In this document: positions 37,800-45,308 of the stretch, piece after piece
Layout of the letters: each line of letters opens with the position of its first letter
Numbering within the stretch: the stretch's first letter is position 1
Source: Pseudoalteromonas citrea
GTDB lineage: Bacteria > Pseudomonadota > Gammaproteobacteria > Enterobacterales > Alteromonadaceae
Direction of reading: 5' to 3'
Assembly (NCBI RefSeq): GCF_000238375.3
Contig: NZ_AHBZ03000021.1
Coordinates: 434,001-498,000, forward strand
Length of the DNA stretch: 64,000 nt
Program-made: the position numbers and the translations under genes
Notes under the pieces: model-generated
The model's input: only the letters and a program-made list of their open reading frames with translations
Told to the model about the DNA's origin: nothing
The model's database searches: none

Positions 37800-37822
37800 A
37801 AAAAAGCCCGCAAAAGCGGGCT
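37800..37822 (-). terminator. Terminator between fibre cassettes 2 and 3
   Basis: On the minus strand AGCCCGC-TTTT-GCGGGCT is followed by TTTTT. It lies between the chaperone gene ending at 37897 and fibre 3. Confidence 0.8.
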
Positions 37823-37896
37823 ACGTATGCAATAAAAAGTTAATTGTGCTTGATCCGTTAAAGTCGCTTATAAAACGGGTTGGTTTTATAAGTCAG

Positions 37897-38196
37897 TTAT
37901 TTCGGAAATTGTGTTTTAACCGCTTCGCGCTGTGTTAACCAAGCCGTTTTTGCTGTGGTTGCTTGTGCCGACGAGTCGCCAAATTCAGCGACGGCAGCCA
38001 TGTAGTCAAAGAACAAATAATCGCTTTGTGCGCTGTAGCTTTTTCTTCGTAGCGTTTGTACTTCATCGGTATTAAAAATCACTTCAAAATCATCGGCGGC
38101 AACACCGGCTTCTTCAGCAATGTGCGCGCCATGGGCTAAGTCTTTAATACCACCAGCAAAATTAGTTTGCGTAGAGATTTGTTTTAATATCGCCAT
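37897..38196 (-). CDS. Fibre-associated chaperone 2 (99 aa)
   Basis: Starts 2 bp after the fibre 2 stop. The C-terminal half reads SYSAQSDYLFFDYMAAVAEFGDSSAQA...KTAWLTQREAVKTQFPK, closely similar to chaperone 1 (SYQSQSDGLAFDYLAAQAEFGEQSTQA...KAAWLGARKSIKAHYPKP), so they are paralogues that diverged with their fibres. A small cytoplasmic protein, probably needed for folding or trimerising fibre 2. A terminator follows it, closing the cassette. Confidence 0.7.
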   Translation of the reverse strand: MAILKQISTQTNFAGGIKDLAHGAHIAEEAGVAADDFEVIFNTDEVQTLRRKSYSAQSDYLFFDYMAAVAEFGDSSAQATTAKTAWLTQREAVKTQFPK

Positions 38197-38198
38197 GG

Positions 38199-39080
38199 TT
38201 ATGCTCCTTCAGCAACAGTTGGACCAACGTGTGAATACGGGTGGCCAACACTGTCAGCCCAGATCATGTTATCGCCATGATCACCCATCCCCACATAAGG
38301 CAATGCAATCGCCACTTTCATTTTGCCAAGGCCTGAAAATATCGGTTGATGGCATCCACCCCAACCAGCTCTTGTTGCGTGCTTATATTGCCAGCCTTTG
38401 TTCAGATCAGAACTGTCGACTCTAATTGACGCAGAGCGATTTGAAGAAGGGTAAAACTTCATATTGCCGCTAACTTCAAGTACATTAACCCAACAACTAG
38501 CTTGGGTTAAAAACTCACCACGTCCCCATCCAGTAAAAGTGGGGCAACCTTGGTTAATAACGAATAAAAGACCATTATTTGCATCGGTTTCTCTGCCTTT
38601 GGTGATTTCTACATCAAATACCACCACTTTGAAATCAGTACCATCGTATGTATTTGATTCAGAGCGATACCCGCCTAAAGCACGGGTTTTAAATTCGTCA
38701 TTCGGCACCAATCCATGCTGGGCCAACATGCTTGTGTTGAGTTTAGTTACAGTACTTACCCCTTCTGTGCCTTGATAATAAAAGCAACTCCATGGGGCGG
38801 CATGTGATTGTAATACGTCAACTACCGTACCTTCTGGTTGGCCTGCGTTGATGTGTGCAAAATGCTTGGTGTCTGACAACATGTTTGGCCCAAGCGGCAG
38901 TGCTTTTTGAAAGCTGGCAATTTTTGCGTCTACAGCTTGCTCTTTGGCTGTGAGTTTGGTGTCAATCTCTTGCTTTTTTTGGTTTAAATGCGCAGTAATG
39001 TCTTGGACTTTACCGTCAACGGTGTCTGTGAGTTGGTTGGCTGATTTTATGAGATCAGCAATGTCTTGTTCTAATGCCAT
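38199..39080 (-). CDS. Tail fibre 2, receptor-binding (293 aa)
   Basis: The start at 39080 (MALEQDIADLIKSANQL) is supported by GGAGAA upstream; an in-frame ATG at 39110 would add ten residues. A ~70-residue helical stalk (HLNQKKQEIDTKLTAKEQAV) is followed by a beta-rich part that ends with KMKVAIALPYVGMGDHGDN, the same 'V.IALP.V..GD' block seen in fibre 3. The receptor part between stalk and end shares little with fibres 1 and 3, as expected for host-range variants. It forms a two-gene cassette with the chaperone at 37897-38196, bounded by terminators on both sides. Confidence 0.75.
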   Translation of the reverse strand: MALEQDIADLIKSANQLTDTVDGKVQDITAHLNQKKQEIDTKLTAKEQAVDAKIASFQKALPLGPNMLSDTKHFAHINAGQPEGTVVDVLQSHAAPWSCFYYQGTEGVSTVTKLNTSMLAQHGLVPNDEFKTRALGGYRSESNTYDGTDFKVVVFDVEITKGRETDANNGLLFVINQGCPTFTGWGRGEFLTQASCWVNVLEVSGNMKFYPSSNRSASIRVDSSDLNKGWQYKHATRAGWGGCHQPIFSGLGKMKVAIALPYVGMGDHGDNMIWADSVGHPYSHVGPTVAEGA

Positions 39081-39180
39081 ATTATTTTCTCCATAATAAT
39101 AATGAGCCAACCTGTATTCACTTATTGTTAAATAAACAATGTTTGTAATACGACTACGTATGGCTCGAGTAAATGAGCAT

Positions 39181-39203
39181 AAAAAAACCCACCAAAAGGT
39201 GGG
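39181..39203 (-). terminator. Terminator between fibre cassettes 1 and 2
   Basis: On the minus strand GCCCACC-TTTT-GGTGGGT is followed by TTTTTT. It lies between chaperone 1 and fibre 2. Confidence 0.85.
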
Positions 39204-39243
39204 CTTAGTTAGTACTCTGTAAAACGATAAAGTTATTTACCAT

Positions 39244-39555
39244 TTAAGGTTTTGGATAATGCGCCTTAATAGATTTACGTGCCCCAAGCCACGCTGCTTT
39301 CGCAGTTTCGGCCTGCGTACTTTGCTCACCAAACTCAGCTTGGGCTGCTAGGTAATCAAACGCTAAACCATCTGATTGCGATTGATAGGCAAAGCTGCGT
39401 GCATGTTGGCACTGCGCTTCTAATTGCGCGTGTTTTGCTTGGGCAATTAGCCCGGCAACATCAGCTTGTGCCACACCTAAGTCAAGCAAGATTTTTTCTT
39501 CAGCAGGGACATTCACCATGTCGTTGCCTGCTACGTTGAGTTTTTCTAAAATCAT
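39244..39555 (-). CDS. Fibre-associated chaperone 1 (103 aa)
   Basis: Helical protein with the family's C-terminal block: YQSQSDGLAFDYLAAQAEFG, then AKAAWLGARKSIKAHYPKP. The ATG follows AAAGGAAA. It sits 110 bp behind fibre 1 and directly before a terminator. The YPKP ending recurs in the small protein behind the prophage fibre (59397-59621). Function as fibre chaperone is inferred from position and paralogy; no structure-based domain can be claimed. Confidence 0.7.
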   Translation of the reverse strand: MILEKLNVAGNDMVNVPAEEKILLDLGVAQADVAGLIAQAKHAQLEAQCQHARSFAYQSQSDGLAFDYLAAQAEFGEQSTQAETAKAAWLGARKSIKAHYPKP

Positions 39556-39665
39556 CGTGTTTCCTTTGATTTTTATGTTGTACGTTTTTGGCTACTAGGT
39601 GATTATTTACCCAGTAGCCATTTTTAATAGCACGTATTTCACTGTGCAGTGTTTAAATATGACCC

Positions 39666-40451
39666 CTACGCTGAAGCCGGTGCCGGCGGCGTATAAGGGT
39701 GATTCACATAAGGAATGGTATTGGCGATAGGTGCTTTGCGCTCAGTAAATGGAATGGGCTCTACAAACCAACGAACTGTCCAATTACCTTGAGAGCTTTC
39801 ATATGTATTGCGTCGTTCCATATCGCTACCATCATGGAAAGCCACATCCCCTTTCCAATTTTTGGCGATGCGATAAGTTAAGCCACCTCCGCGCAAGTAC
39901 AAGCCACTATATGTACAATGCCAAGGGCCTAAAGTTCCATCTTCGCCCCCTCCATAAAAGTCTTTACTCAAGTCGATTTTTTCGGCTTTACAGTTCAGGC
40001 GAAAATCAACATGACTTACCGTGTTGTTATACCTTTCATAAAAGCGCTTAATATTCATAAAATTCGAATCACCATTCCATGCATATGCATTACCCTCAAG
40101 CTGCAATAAAAGACCAGCCTGGTGACCTGATGAAGGGTTTAGAGGTCTAGTATTGCTATTCCATGAGTAATGTCGACTCACTGTTAACTTACTCACACCC
40201 TCTTCATTGCCAGGGAAACGCCACCACACTGGATATAAATAATCTTTAGAGCCGCCAATCGTGATGGTTTGCTCATAGCGTGTTTCGGGCGTTGCATCTT
40301 GAATAAATTGGTCAACTTGCGCTTCTTTGGCTGCTACGCGGCTATCAAGCTGTGCCATTTTTGCATCGATGGTTTTTGCTTTATTGTCAATTACTGAGGT
40401 GAGTTGATTGGTTGATTCAACTAAGTTTGCGATATCTTGTTCTAATGCCAT
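39666..40451 (-). CDS. Tail fibre 1, receptor-binding (261 aa)
   Basis: N-terminal attachment helix MALEQDIANLVESTNQLTSV and coiled coil (IDAKMAQLDSRVAAKEAQVD), then a beta-rich domain with many Trp, Tyr and Asn (YPVWWRFPGNEEG, HYSWNSNTR). The beta-rich domain is different from those of fibres 2 and 3. Only the stalk is conserved, as in interchangeable fibre sets. It starts 12 bp behind the collar protein of module 1. Confidence 0.75.
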   Translation of the reverse strand: MALEQDIANLVESTNQLTSVIDNKAKTIDAKMAQLDSRVAAKEAQVDQFIQDATPETRYEQTITIGGSKDYLYPVWWRFPGNEEGVSKLTVSRHYSWNSNTRPLNPSSGHQAGLLLQLEGNAYAWNGDSNFMNIKRFYERYNNTVSHVDFRLNCKAEKIDLSKDFYGGGEDGTLGPWHCTYSGLYLRGGGLTYRIAKNWKGDVAFHDGSDMERRNTYESSQGNWTVRWFVEPIPFTERKAPIANTIPYVNHPYTPPAPASA

Positions 40452-40463
40452 TGTCTGCTCCTG

Positions 40464-40991
40464 TTATTTCAAAACGCCTGCGTCCATCAATTCAAACTTT
40501 TGTTTGATATGACGGTACATGTTGCCAATTTGTGCTGCACCTAACTTGGCCAGCTCCGGTGCAATTAAAATATTTAAATTAACACCTTGGTCAATCACCG
40601 TGATTGAATCTGCTGGCACGCCCGTTAGTACAAGGTCAAACGCTAACAGCAAGTCCACTTCTGATGACTTATAGGCAATGGGTTTATCGGGGTCTGAATA
40701 AACAGCAAACAAAGTGCCGTCTTCTAAATAAAAGCCAACTTCGTTGACCCAAAAGTTATGATTGGTGTCATCAATCACACTCATATGAATTTGTGCATTG
40801 CCTTTGTCTTCGCCACTGGCCACAGAAATACGATGTACCTCTGCTCCTAATGCCGAGCGGCTTTGATGAGGCGTATAATTACCGGTACCTAGCCCTATTT
40901 TGTTAATTTTGGCTTGAAAGCCATTCTTTTCAGAATTAAAAACTGCCTCTAAACCCGCAGTTGTTATTGTTGGCCGTAAGATTGTGCTCAC
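40464..40991 (-). CDS. Tail-collar fibre protein, module 1 (175 aa, DUF3751-like)
   Basis: Conserved tail-collar N-terminal domain: RPTITTAGLEAVFNSEKNGF, INKIGLGTGNYTPHQSRSAL, WVNEVGFYLEDGTLFAVYSD. It would anchor separate fibre chains to the baseplate. Paralogue of 34222-34758. A 220-bp gap, without a recognisable gene, separates it from tail protein I upstream. This is longer than the gap in module 2, where the two genes overlap. Confidence 0.85.
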   Translation of the reverse strand: MSTILRPTITTAGLEAVFNSEKNGFQAKINKIGLGTGNYTPHQSRSALGAEVHRISVASGEDKGNAQIHMSVIDDTNHNFWVNEVGFYLEDGTLFAVYSDPDKPIAYKSSEVDLLLAFDLVLTGVPADSITVIDQGVNLNILIAPELAKLGAAQIGNMYRHIKQKFELMDAGVLK

Positions 40992-41211
40992 TGCACATAC
41001 TCCTTAGGTTGATTTGATATCAATCAGCCTTGTATAAGCGATGCCAGCTTTAGCCTGTAGTGCACTTGCTATCATCTCTTATCAAAGACTGCGTGATATA
41101 AGAAACAATAGAGTGTTATGTGGGGTTACTTAGTGTTTGATTACCTGTATGGTGCCAGTTTGCTGCATTACTTCATGTAACGTCACTTAACTAAGTAAAC
41201 GCACATCTTCT

Positions 41212-42129
41212 CTATTGAGATGAATGAAGGTAAAAGCGACCCACGCTGAAGCGTCGGTTGCTAAAATGAAATGCAGCGGCTAAAGAGGACTGTAAGTAAT
41301 AGTAGCCTGCTGGTAGTTTTTGGTCGTTACTCATATAAAACCGGCCCACACTGTGGCGCTGGTTATGCAAGTGCAGCCCTGCGCCCAGTGCGGCGGATAA
41401 TTCACCCGACACGGCCTGGGTTTTGCCATAATTACGCTTAAGCCCATAGCGATGTTTATTCACAACAGTGAGGCCCGCGGTCATTTCTGTGGGGGCGGCT
41501 TTTACCGGTACCGTGTCATAGTTTATACGACCAACTTGTAAGCCACTCGATGTGGTTGCAACGGTCACCCCTAAATCCAGTTTAGCGCCCACTAAAAAAT
41601 CAAAATGGGCTCTTTGCGGTTTGGTATGATTGGTTACGCGGTAAATCGCATCGTAAAGCGTTTGGCTTAATACCACTTGCGCACTGGTATAGGGAGTTTC
41701 ATTGGCCCAAGCAATAAACGTAAATGTGTTAGGTTTACCCGAGTGATGCGGTGCCAAAGACACATCATCAACGTCTTCAAACCATTCAAAAAAATCAACT
41801 TTTACGCCCAATGACGCAAGCGCCCTTTTTACCGAGCCAACGGTGCCTTTATGCTTATGTATGGTGACTGACTCTTGGATCAAAGCCCGCTTGCTTTCTG
41901 TTGACCATTGTTCGTCCCATTCATCAACAGATAAACTCCACGCTAGCCAAGGTAATAGCTTGTCAGGGCAAGTCTTTGGATCCCAATGTTTTGCCACGTA
42001 ATCTGGAATGGGTTTACTTGGCACAAAGCTCGACGCTCGCTCAATGGATTGCTCGAGCTCACTGCCATTCATGGGTAATAAAGACTGAAACTTAACGCTT
42101 TCGTCGCTGTTATTGTCATCGTTCATCAC
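41212..42129 (-). CDS. Phage tail protein I, module 1 (305 aa)
   Basis: gpI family: LLPMNGSELEQSIERAS, WDPKTCPDKLLPWLAWSLSVDEWDE and HKHKGTVGSVKRALASLG are conserved with module 2. It is longer than usual (~200-240 aa). The extra C-terminal ~90 residues contain a duplicated motif, QRHSVGRFYMSNDQ and RRFSVGRFYLHSSQ, each preceded by a His-rich segment (HLHN / HFSN). The extension may contact the collar protein (inference). It lies 6 bp behind baseplate J. Confidence 0.9.
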   Translation of the reverse strand: MMNDDNNSDESVKFQSLLPMNGSELEQSIERASSFVPSKPIPDYVAKHWDPKTCPDKLLPWLAWSLSVDEWDEQWSTESKRALIQESVTIHKHKGTVGSVKRALASLGVKVDFFEWFEDVDDVSLAPHHSGKPNTFTFIAWANETPYTSAQVVLSQTLYDAIYRVTNHTKPQRAHFDFLVGAKLDLGVTVATTSSGLQVGRINYDTVPVKAAPTEMTAGLTVVNKHRYGLKRNYGKTQAVSGELSAALGAGLHLHNQRHSVGRFYMSNDQKLPAGYYYLQSSLAAAFHFSNRRFSVGRFYLHSSQ

Positions 42130-42135
42130 ATCACC

Positions 42136-42975
42136 TTACATAAAAGTAATCGTTGGCAAGCTTGCAATCGCAGCTTGGTTCACTTCACAGCTGATGTCGT
42201 CTTGTGGAGACAATAACTTCACCTTTCTCACGCCAGCTTGATGAAAGGCGTCGATCAGCCCTGAGTGCGGTACTTCTTGCCCTAACTTATAGTGCTGTGA
42301 AATAAACTCATTCAGTGCTGCGTTGATTTTTTCACTTACTGCGCTTCGGTCAGCCCCATCATGAAAGTGGATCTGCGCGTGTATGTCATAGGCTTTAGGT
42401 TGAACCATATGCACTTTAACAAGGTCCGTTAATGGCCTTACGTCGTCATCATTTAGATGTGTATTCACCGCATCGCGCAGCTCGCCCGCATCCACATTTT
42501 GCTCAGGTAATATATATACATCGACAATACCCGGCGCACTTGAGGTAACGTGCACATCTTTGACATTGGCTGATGCTGCCAATGCTTGATATTCATACGC
42601 CCCCATTGTGCCTGCCATACTGTGGCTTTCTAAAGATAAGGGGATCCGTGCTCGGTAACGCTCGTCACTTTCTTCATGCCCCCGCTCCACACCAAATAAC
42701 ACCCCTAAATGATTTAGGTCTTCGCCTGTTGCATAAGCAACCATGACTGAGCGAGCGGCATCATTAATGCGCTGTCGCAGTAATAACTCACGAGTGGCAG
42801 CAATATCTAACAACTTAATTGCAGGGTCTGATGCGAGTACCGTATAGTTGGGAAAGGACTCGGTTAGTGCATTTTCCATTTGTTGATAAATGTCGTCGTA
42901 TTTTAGCGGTTCTATCACATCTGGCACCGCCAATCGTGATAATTCAATTGCATTGTTCAAGGTGCTGCTCCTCAT
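42136..42975 (-). CDS. Baseplate assembly protein J, module 1 (279 aa)
   Basis: gpJ/Mu gp47 baseplate-wedge family: PAIKLLDIAATRELLLRQRI, LNHLGVLFGVERG, RYRARIPLSLESHSMAGTMG, then the C-terminal ISQHYKLGQEVPHSGLIDAF with HQAGVRKVKLLSP. Shares the same blocks with the module 2 copy but lacks its insert. In P2-like phages J is preceded by gpV and gpW; here the lysis genes are directly upstream, so the baseplate set is incomplete. Confidence 0.92.
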   Translation of the reverse strand: MRSSTLNNAIELSRLAVPDVIEPLKYDDIYQQMENALTESFPNYTVLASDPAIKLLDIAATRELLLRQRINDAARSVMVAYATGEDLNHLGVLFGVERGHEESDERYRARIPLSLESHSMAGTMGAYEYQALAASANVKDVHVTSSAPGIVDVYILPEQNVDAGELRDAVNTHLNDDDVRPLTDLVKVHMVQPKAYDIHAQIHFHDGADRSAVSEKINAALNEFISQHYKLGQEVPHSGLIDAFHQAGVRKVKLLSPQDDISCEVNQAAIASLPTITFM

Positions 42976-43047
42976 GACACATATGGCTGTGCACCATCGT
43001 GTTTATTTGGCTGAAGTTGGGTGCGTTTCGGGACTCCGAAACGGCGT

Positions 43048-43296
43048 TTAGTTTGCTCTGGCTTTACTACTCAATAAGGTATCGAGCTTTTTATCTATCG
43101 AATCAAGGCGTTTTTCAATGCGCTTTTGATCTTCGTTTCTGATCTGTTTTAAATGTGACAGCTCTTGTGTATTGGTGGTGATCCGTTTATCTAAATCACT
43201 CAAATACAAAATCCCTGAAACAAGCAATGTCACTGTGGTAATAATATGGGCTAAATTGAGTTCCTTTTTCATTTGCCACTGCTCCGGTTGACTCAC
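43048..43296 (-). CDS. Small membrane coiled-coil protein of the lysis cassette (82 aa)
   Basis: One membrane helix (about residues 16-33, LAHIITTVTLLVSGILYLSD) is followed by a charged coiled coil (LKQIRNEDQKRIEKRLDSID). It overlaps the holin stop by 4 bp (ATGA). The layout matches small XhlA- or i-spanin-like proteins found with phage holins and endolysins. A short membrane anchor plus periplasmic coiled coil would fit a spanin, but no o-spanin lipoprotein is visible, so the role is open. Confidence 0.6.
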   Translation of the reverse strand: MSQPEQWQMKKELNLAHIITTVTLLVSGILYLSDLDKRITTNTQELSHLKQIRNEDQKRIEKRLDSIDKKLDTLLSSKARAN

Positions 43297-43700
43297 TTAG
43301 CGACTCCGTTAATCTTTTCAATTGTTCTTAGTCCTGCTAGCCCTAACATACCAAGTGTTAGCTCTAACATGACTTCTAGCGGTAATTCTGGTGCGCCTAT
43401 TTCTGGCCACAGCCATTGTAATATTGGGTTGACCACAAATGAGAATAAAAAGCCAAACCCGCAAACCCATAGTAAAAACGGCCTTGCACCAGCCACAAAT
43501 ACACTGCGATGCGATGCACTGAGCTCGCTAATTTTTGCTTGTATTTGTGCTGATTGTTCAACCAAGCGAGCTTTAAGAATATGCTGTTTTAACACTTCTT
43601 CTTCACTGGTAAACAGCTCATCTAAAATGGTCCCAACCGTTTGGATCGGATCTTTTATTGCTGGATTAAATAAGCTTGATAATATTCCCATTATTGCCAC
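43293..43700 (-). CDS. Phage holin, 3TM family (135 aa)
   Basis: A helical N-terminal part (residues 1-65) precedes two or three hydrophobic segments: PFLLWVCGFGFLFSFVVNPI and then LPLEVMLELTLGMLGLAGLR. The ending AGLRTIEKINGVA is typical of the 3TM (superfamily III-type) phage holin family. The holin would open the inner membrane to release the lysozyme encoded just upstream, with which it overlaps by 10 bp. Confidence 0.8.
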   Translation of the reverse strand: MAIMGILSSLFNPAIKDPIQTVGTILDELFTSEEEVLKQHILKARLVEQSAQIQAKISELSASHRSVFVAGARPFLLWVCGFGFLFSFVVNPILQWLWPEIGAPELPLEVMLELTLGMLGLAGLRTIEKINGVAK

Positions 43701-44107
43701 TCCCCACTGAGCATTTGTTTGGCTAGCTCATTGGCACGCCCTGGTACCTGATTAGCCCAACGACTGTGAAGCATCTCAAGCGCCGCTTGCTCATAATTGC
43801 CCTGCTCTAAATTGGCAATCATTTTTTTAAAACCCATTAGGCCAGTTACACCTAAATTGAACGCCATATTCACTAATACCGCTTGGCGTGGCTCATTACA
43901 CCGGCTTACATCTATACGTCGTTTAATGCCCGCTTTGGCTTCTTTAATATCGCGTGCTAATAATTGCTCAGCTTCCTCTTCGTCAATGCCGTTATCTTCT
44001 AAATTTCGACCGTAACCGATCGTCAATTTTCCCCCTGTGCAGTAATAAGGATACTGTTTATATCCTTCATGCTTTTTGATTTGTTCAACTGTGATCATCA
44101 GTGACAT
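43691..44107 (-). CDS. Phage lysozyme / endolysin, GH24 family (138 aa)
   Basis: Glycoside hydrolase 24 of the T4-lysozyme type, degrading the peptidoglycan glycan strand. The catalytic Glu is E14 (KKHEGYKQYPYYCTGGKLTI), T29 corresponds to T4 Thr26, and position 23, where T4 has Asp20, is Cys. This E-8-C-5-T arrangement is a known variant in phage endolysins. NMAFNLGVTGLMGFKKM and VPGRANELAKQML are also family blocks. No signal or SAR helix, so it depends on the neighbouring holin. Start ATG at 44107. Confidence 0.9.
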   Translation of the reverse strand: MSLMITVEQIKKHEGYKQYPYYCTGGKLTIGYGRNLEDNGIDEEEAEQLLARDIKEAKAGIKRRIDVSRCNEPRQAVLVNMAFNLGVTGLMGFKKMIANLEQGNYEQAALEMLHSRWANQVPGRANELAKQMLSGEWQ

Positions 44108-44130
44108 AGCGTGACCTCTTATTAATTAAC

Positions 44131-44490
44131 TCAATGTGACAACTCAAGCATTAAACTGCGCTCGGCTTTTACTAACCAAAACTCCGCTGAACGCTTAGAG
44201 TCAAAGCCAAGCAACTTGGATGTTTCAGTCATAGTGCCAGCCATGACGTAACGCGCTCGAATCGCTTTGATGCATTCAGGTCTTAATTGAGAAATAATAG
44301 AGGTGATCAGCTCAATATCATCAGGTACACTCATTGCTTCGCTTGACGAAAACCCACCGGTTGGTTGCCCTGTTCTATCTGAGATTGATTGAGATTTAAA
44401 TCCTCTGCCCATTTCTCGTTTAACCCAAAAATTCCCCCACTTTTTAAGCGCAGCTCGTACTTGCTTAATCGTTATGTTCGTTGTCATCAT
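44131..44490 (-). CDS. Phage late-transcription regulator-like protein (119 aa)
   Basis: The C-terminal half (IKAIRARYVMAGTMTETSKL followed by LGFDSKRSAEFWLVKAERSL) looks like the sigma-region-4-like helix-turn-helix of phage Q-type antiterminators and related late regulators. The N-terminal half has WVKREMGRGFKSQSI and a Ser/Gly-rich linker. It precedes the lysis genes and overlaps the XRE gene by 26 bp. If it is an antiterminator it would let RNA polymerase read through the terminators between the fibre cassettes downstream (inference). Confidence 0.55.
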   Translation of the reverse strand: MMTTNITIKQVRAALKKWGNFWVKREMGRGFKSQSISDRTGQPTGGFSSSEAMSVPDDIELITSIISQLRPECIKAIRARYVMAGTMTETSKLLGFDSKRSAEFWLVKAERSLMLELSH

Positions 44491-44737
44491 TGATCTTCCC
44501 GATTACTTCTAAAATATTTAACAGATATACGTCTTCTACTAAGCTGATCACATCATTCCATTTAGGATCAAACTCTCGGTTTTCCCACCTTCTTAGCGTT
44601 CGCTCTTCAATGCCATACGTTGCAGCAGACTCAGCTTGGGTATATCCCCTCAGACGTCTGGCATAGCGTAATATCACACCTCCCTTGGGCGTTCGCTTAA
44701 CAGATAGACGTTCTTTATTTAAGGCTGATTGATTCAT
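44465..44737 (-). CDS. XRE-family helix-turn-helix regulator (90 aa)
   Basis: Small DNA-binding protein with a Cro/XRE-type helix-turn-helix at about residues 22-60 (ILRYARRLRGYTQAESAATY, IEERTLRRWENREFDP). It is the first gene of the tail locus and is followed immediately by the late-regulator-like gene. It could control the locus from a promoter in the 570-bp upstream gap. A perfect 16-bp palindrome at 45093-45108 is a candidate operator, although it is closer to ettA. Confidence 0.8.
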   Translation of the reverse strand: MNQSALNKERLSVKRTPKGGVILRYARRLRGYTQAESAATYGIEERTLRRWENREFDPKWNDVISLVEDVYLLNILEVIGKINDDNEHND

Positions 44738-45308
44738 TACGATCCTTTTAATTTCACATCAAGTAAGTAGGTAGCCAATGCCACGAATTACAGACGTGGC
44801 CGTAACTTACTTATTTTTATATATTTATGTGGAAAGGAAGAGTGGCGCTTCACTTACTGGCTTCGTCAGATCCTTTGACTCCGCGTAACTGGCTTAGGCG
44901 CTACTATTATTGTAATTCATGCATGCTATTGAATAGATGAGTGGCTGAATGTTACTAAAGATGGGTAAACCCGAACCTGCTCGAACTGAGTCGTAACTTC
45001 AAATAAACACCTAACAACCAGTACTGTTTACAAAACCTGACAACATGTTTTTTTAAGATACGCTAATCTTACCGATATCTTGGCTCTAAAACAGGTCATA
45101 TATGACCTAATATTAATTACTTAAGAAAAAACAACAGGATAATTTAGGCGATAGGGTAACAGCTCATTAATAAAACAATATATACACTTTTGTTAAATAG
45201 TTGAGTTTTTAGAATACGCTAATATAAAAGTATAAGATCAAGGTAAAGGATTGCTCCTCAGCGATCCTTTCTCTAAAATAAGCAGACTAAAACAAAGTTT
45301 GGATTCTC
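44738..45308. promoter_or_regulatory. Divergent intergenic region between tail locus and ettA
   Basis: 571 bp without a gene. It contains the perfect palindrome AGGTCATATATGACCT at 45093-45108 and an AT-rich stretch before ettA. It must hold promoters for both the XRE gene and ettA. No clear -10/-35 pairs are assigned. Confidence 0.5.
45093..45108. promoter_or_regulatory. Perfect 16-bp palindrome, candidate operator
   Basis: AGGTCATATATGACCT has perfect dyad symmetry, of a size typical for a dimeric repressor. It lies ~200 bp before ettA and ~355 bp before the XRE gene. Confidence 0.45.

Noticed and set aside
28000..44737. Complete R-type tailocin or MAC-like array
   Set aside because: Sheath, tube, tape-measure and spike genes are missing from the window, so a full contractile particle cannot be claimed here.
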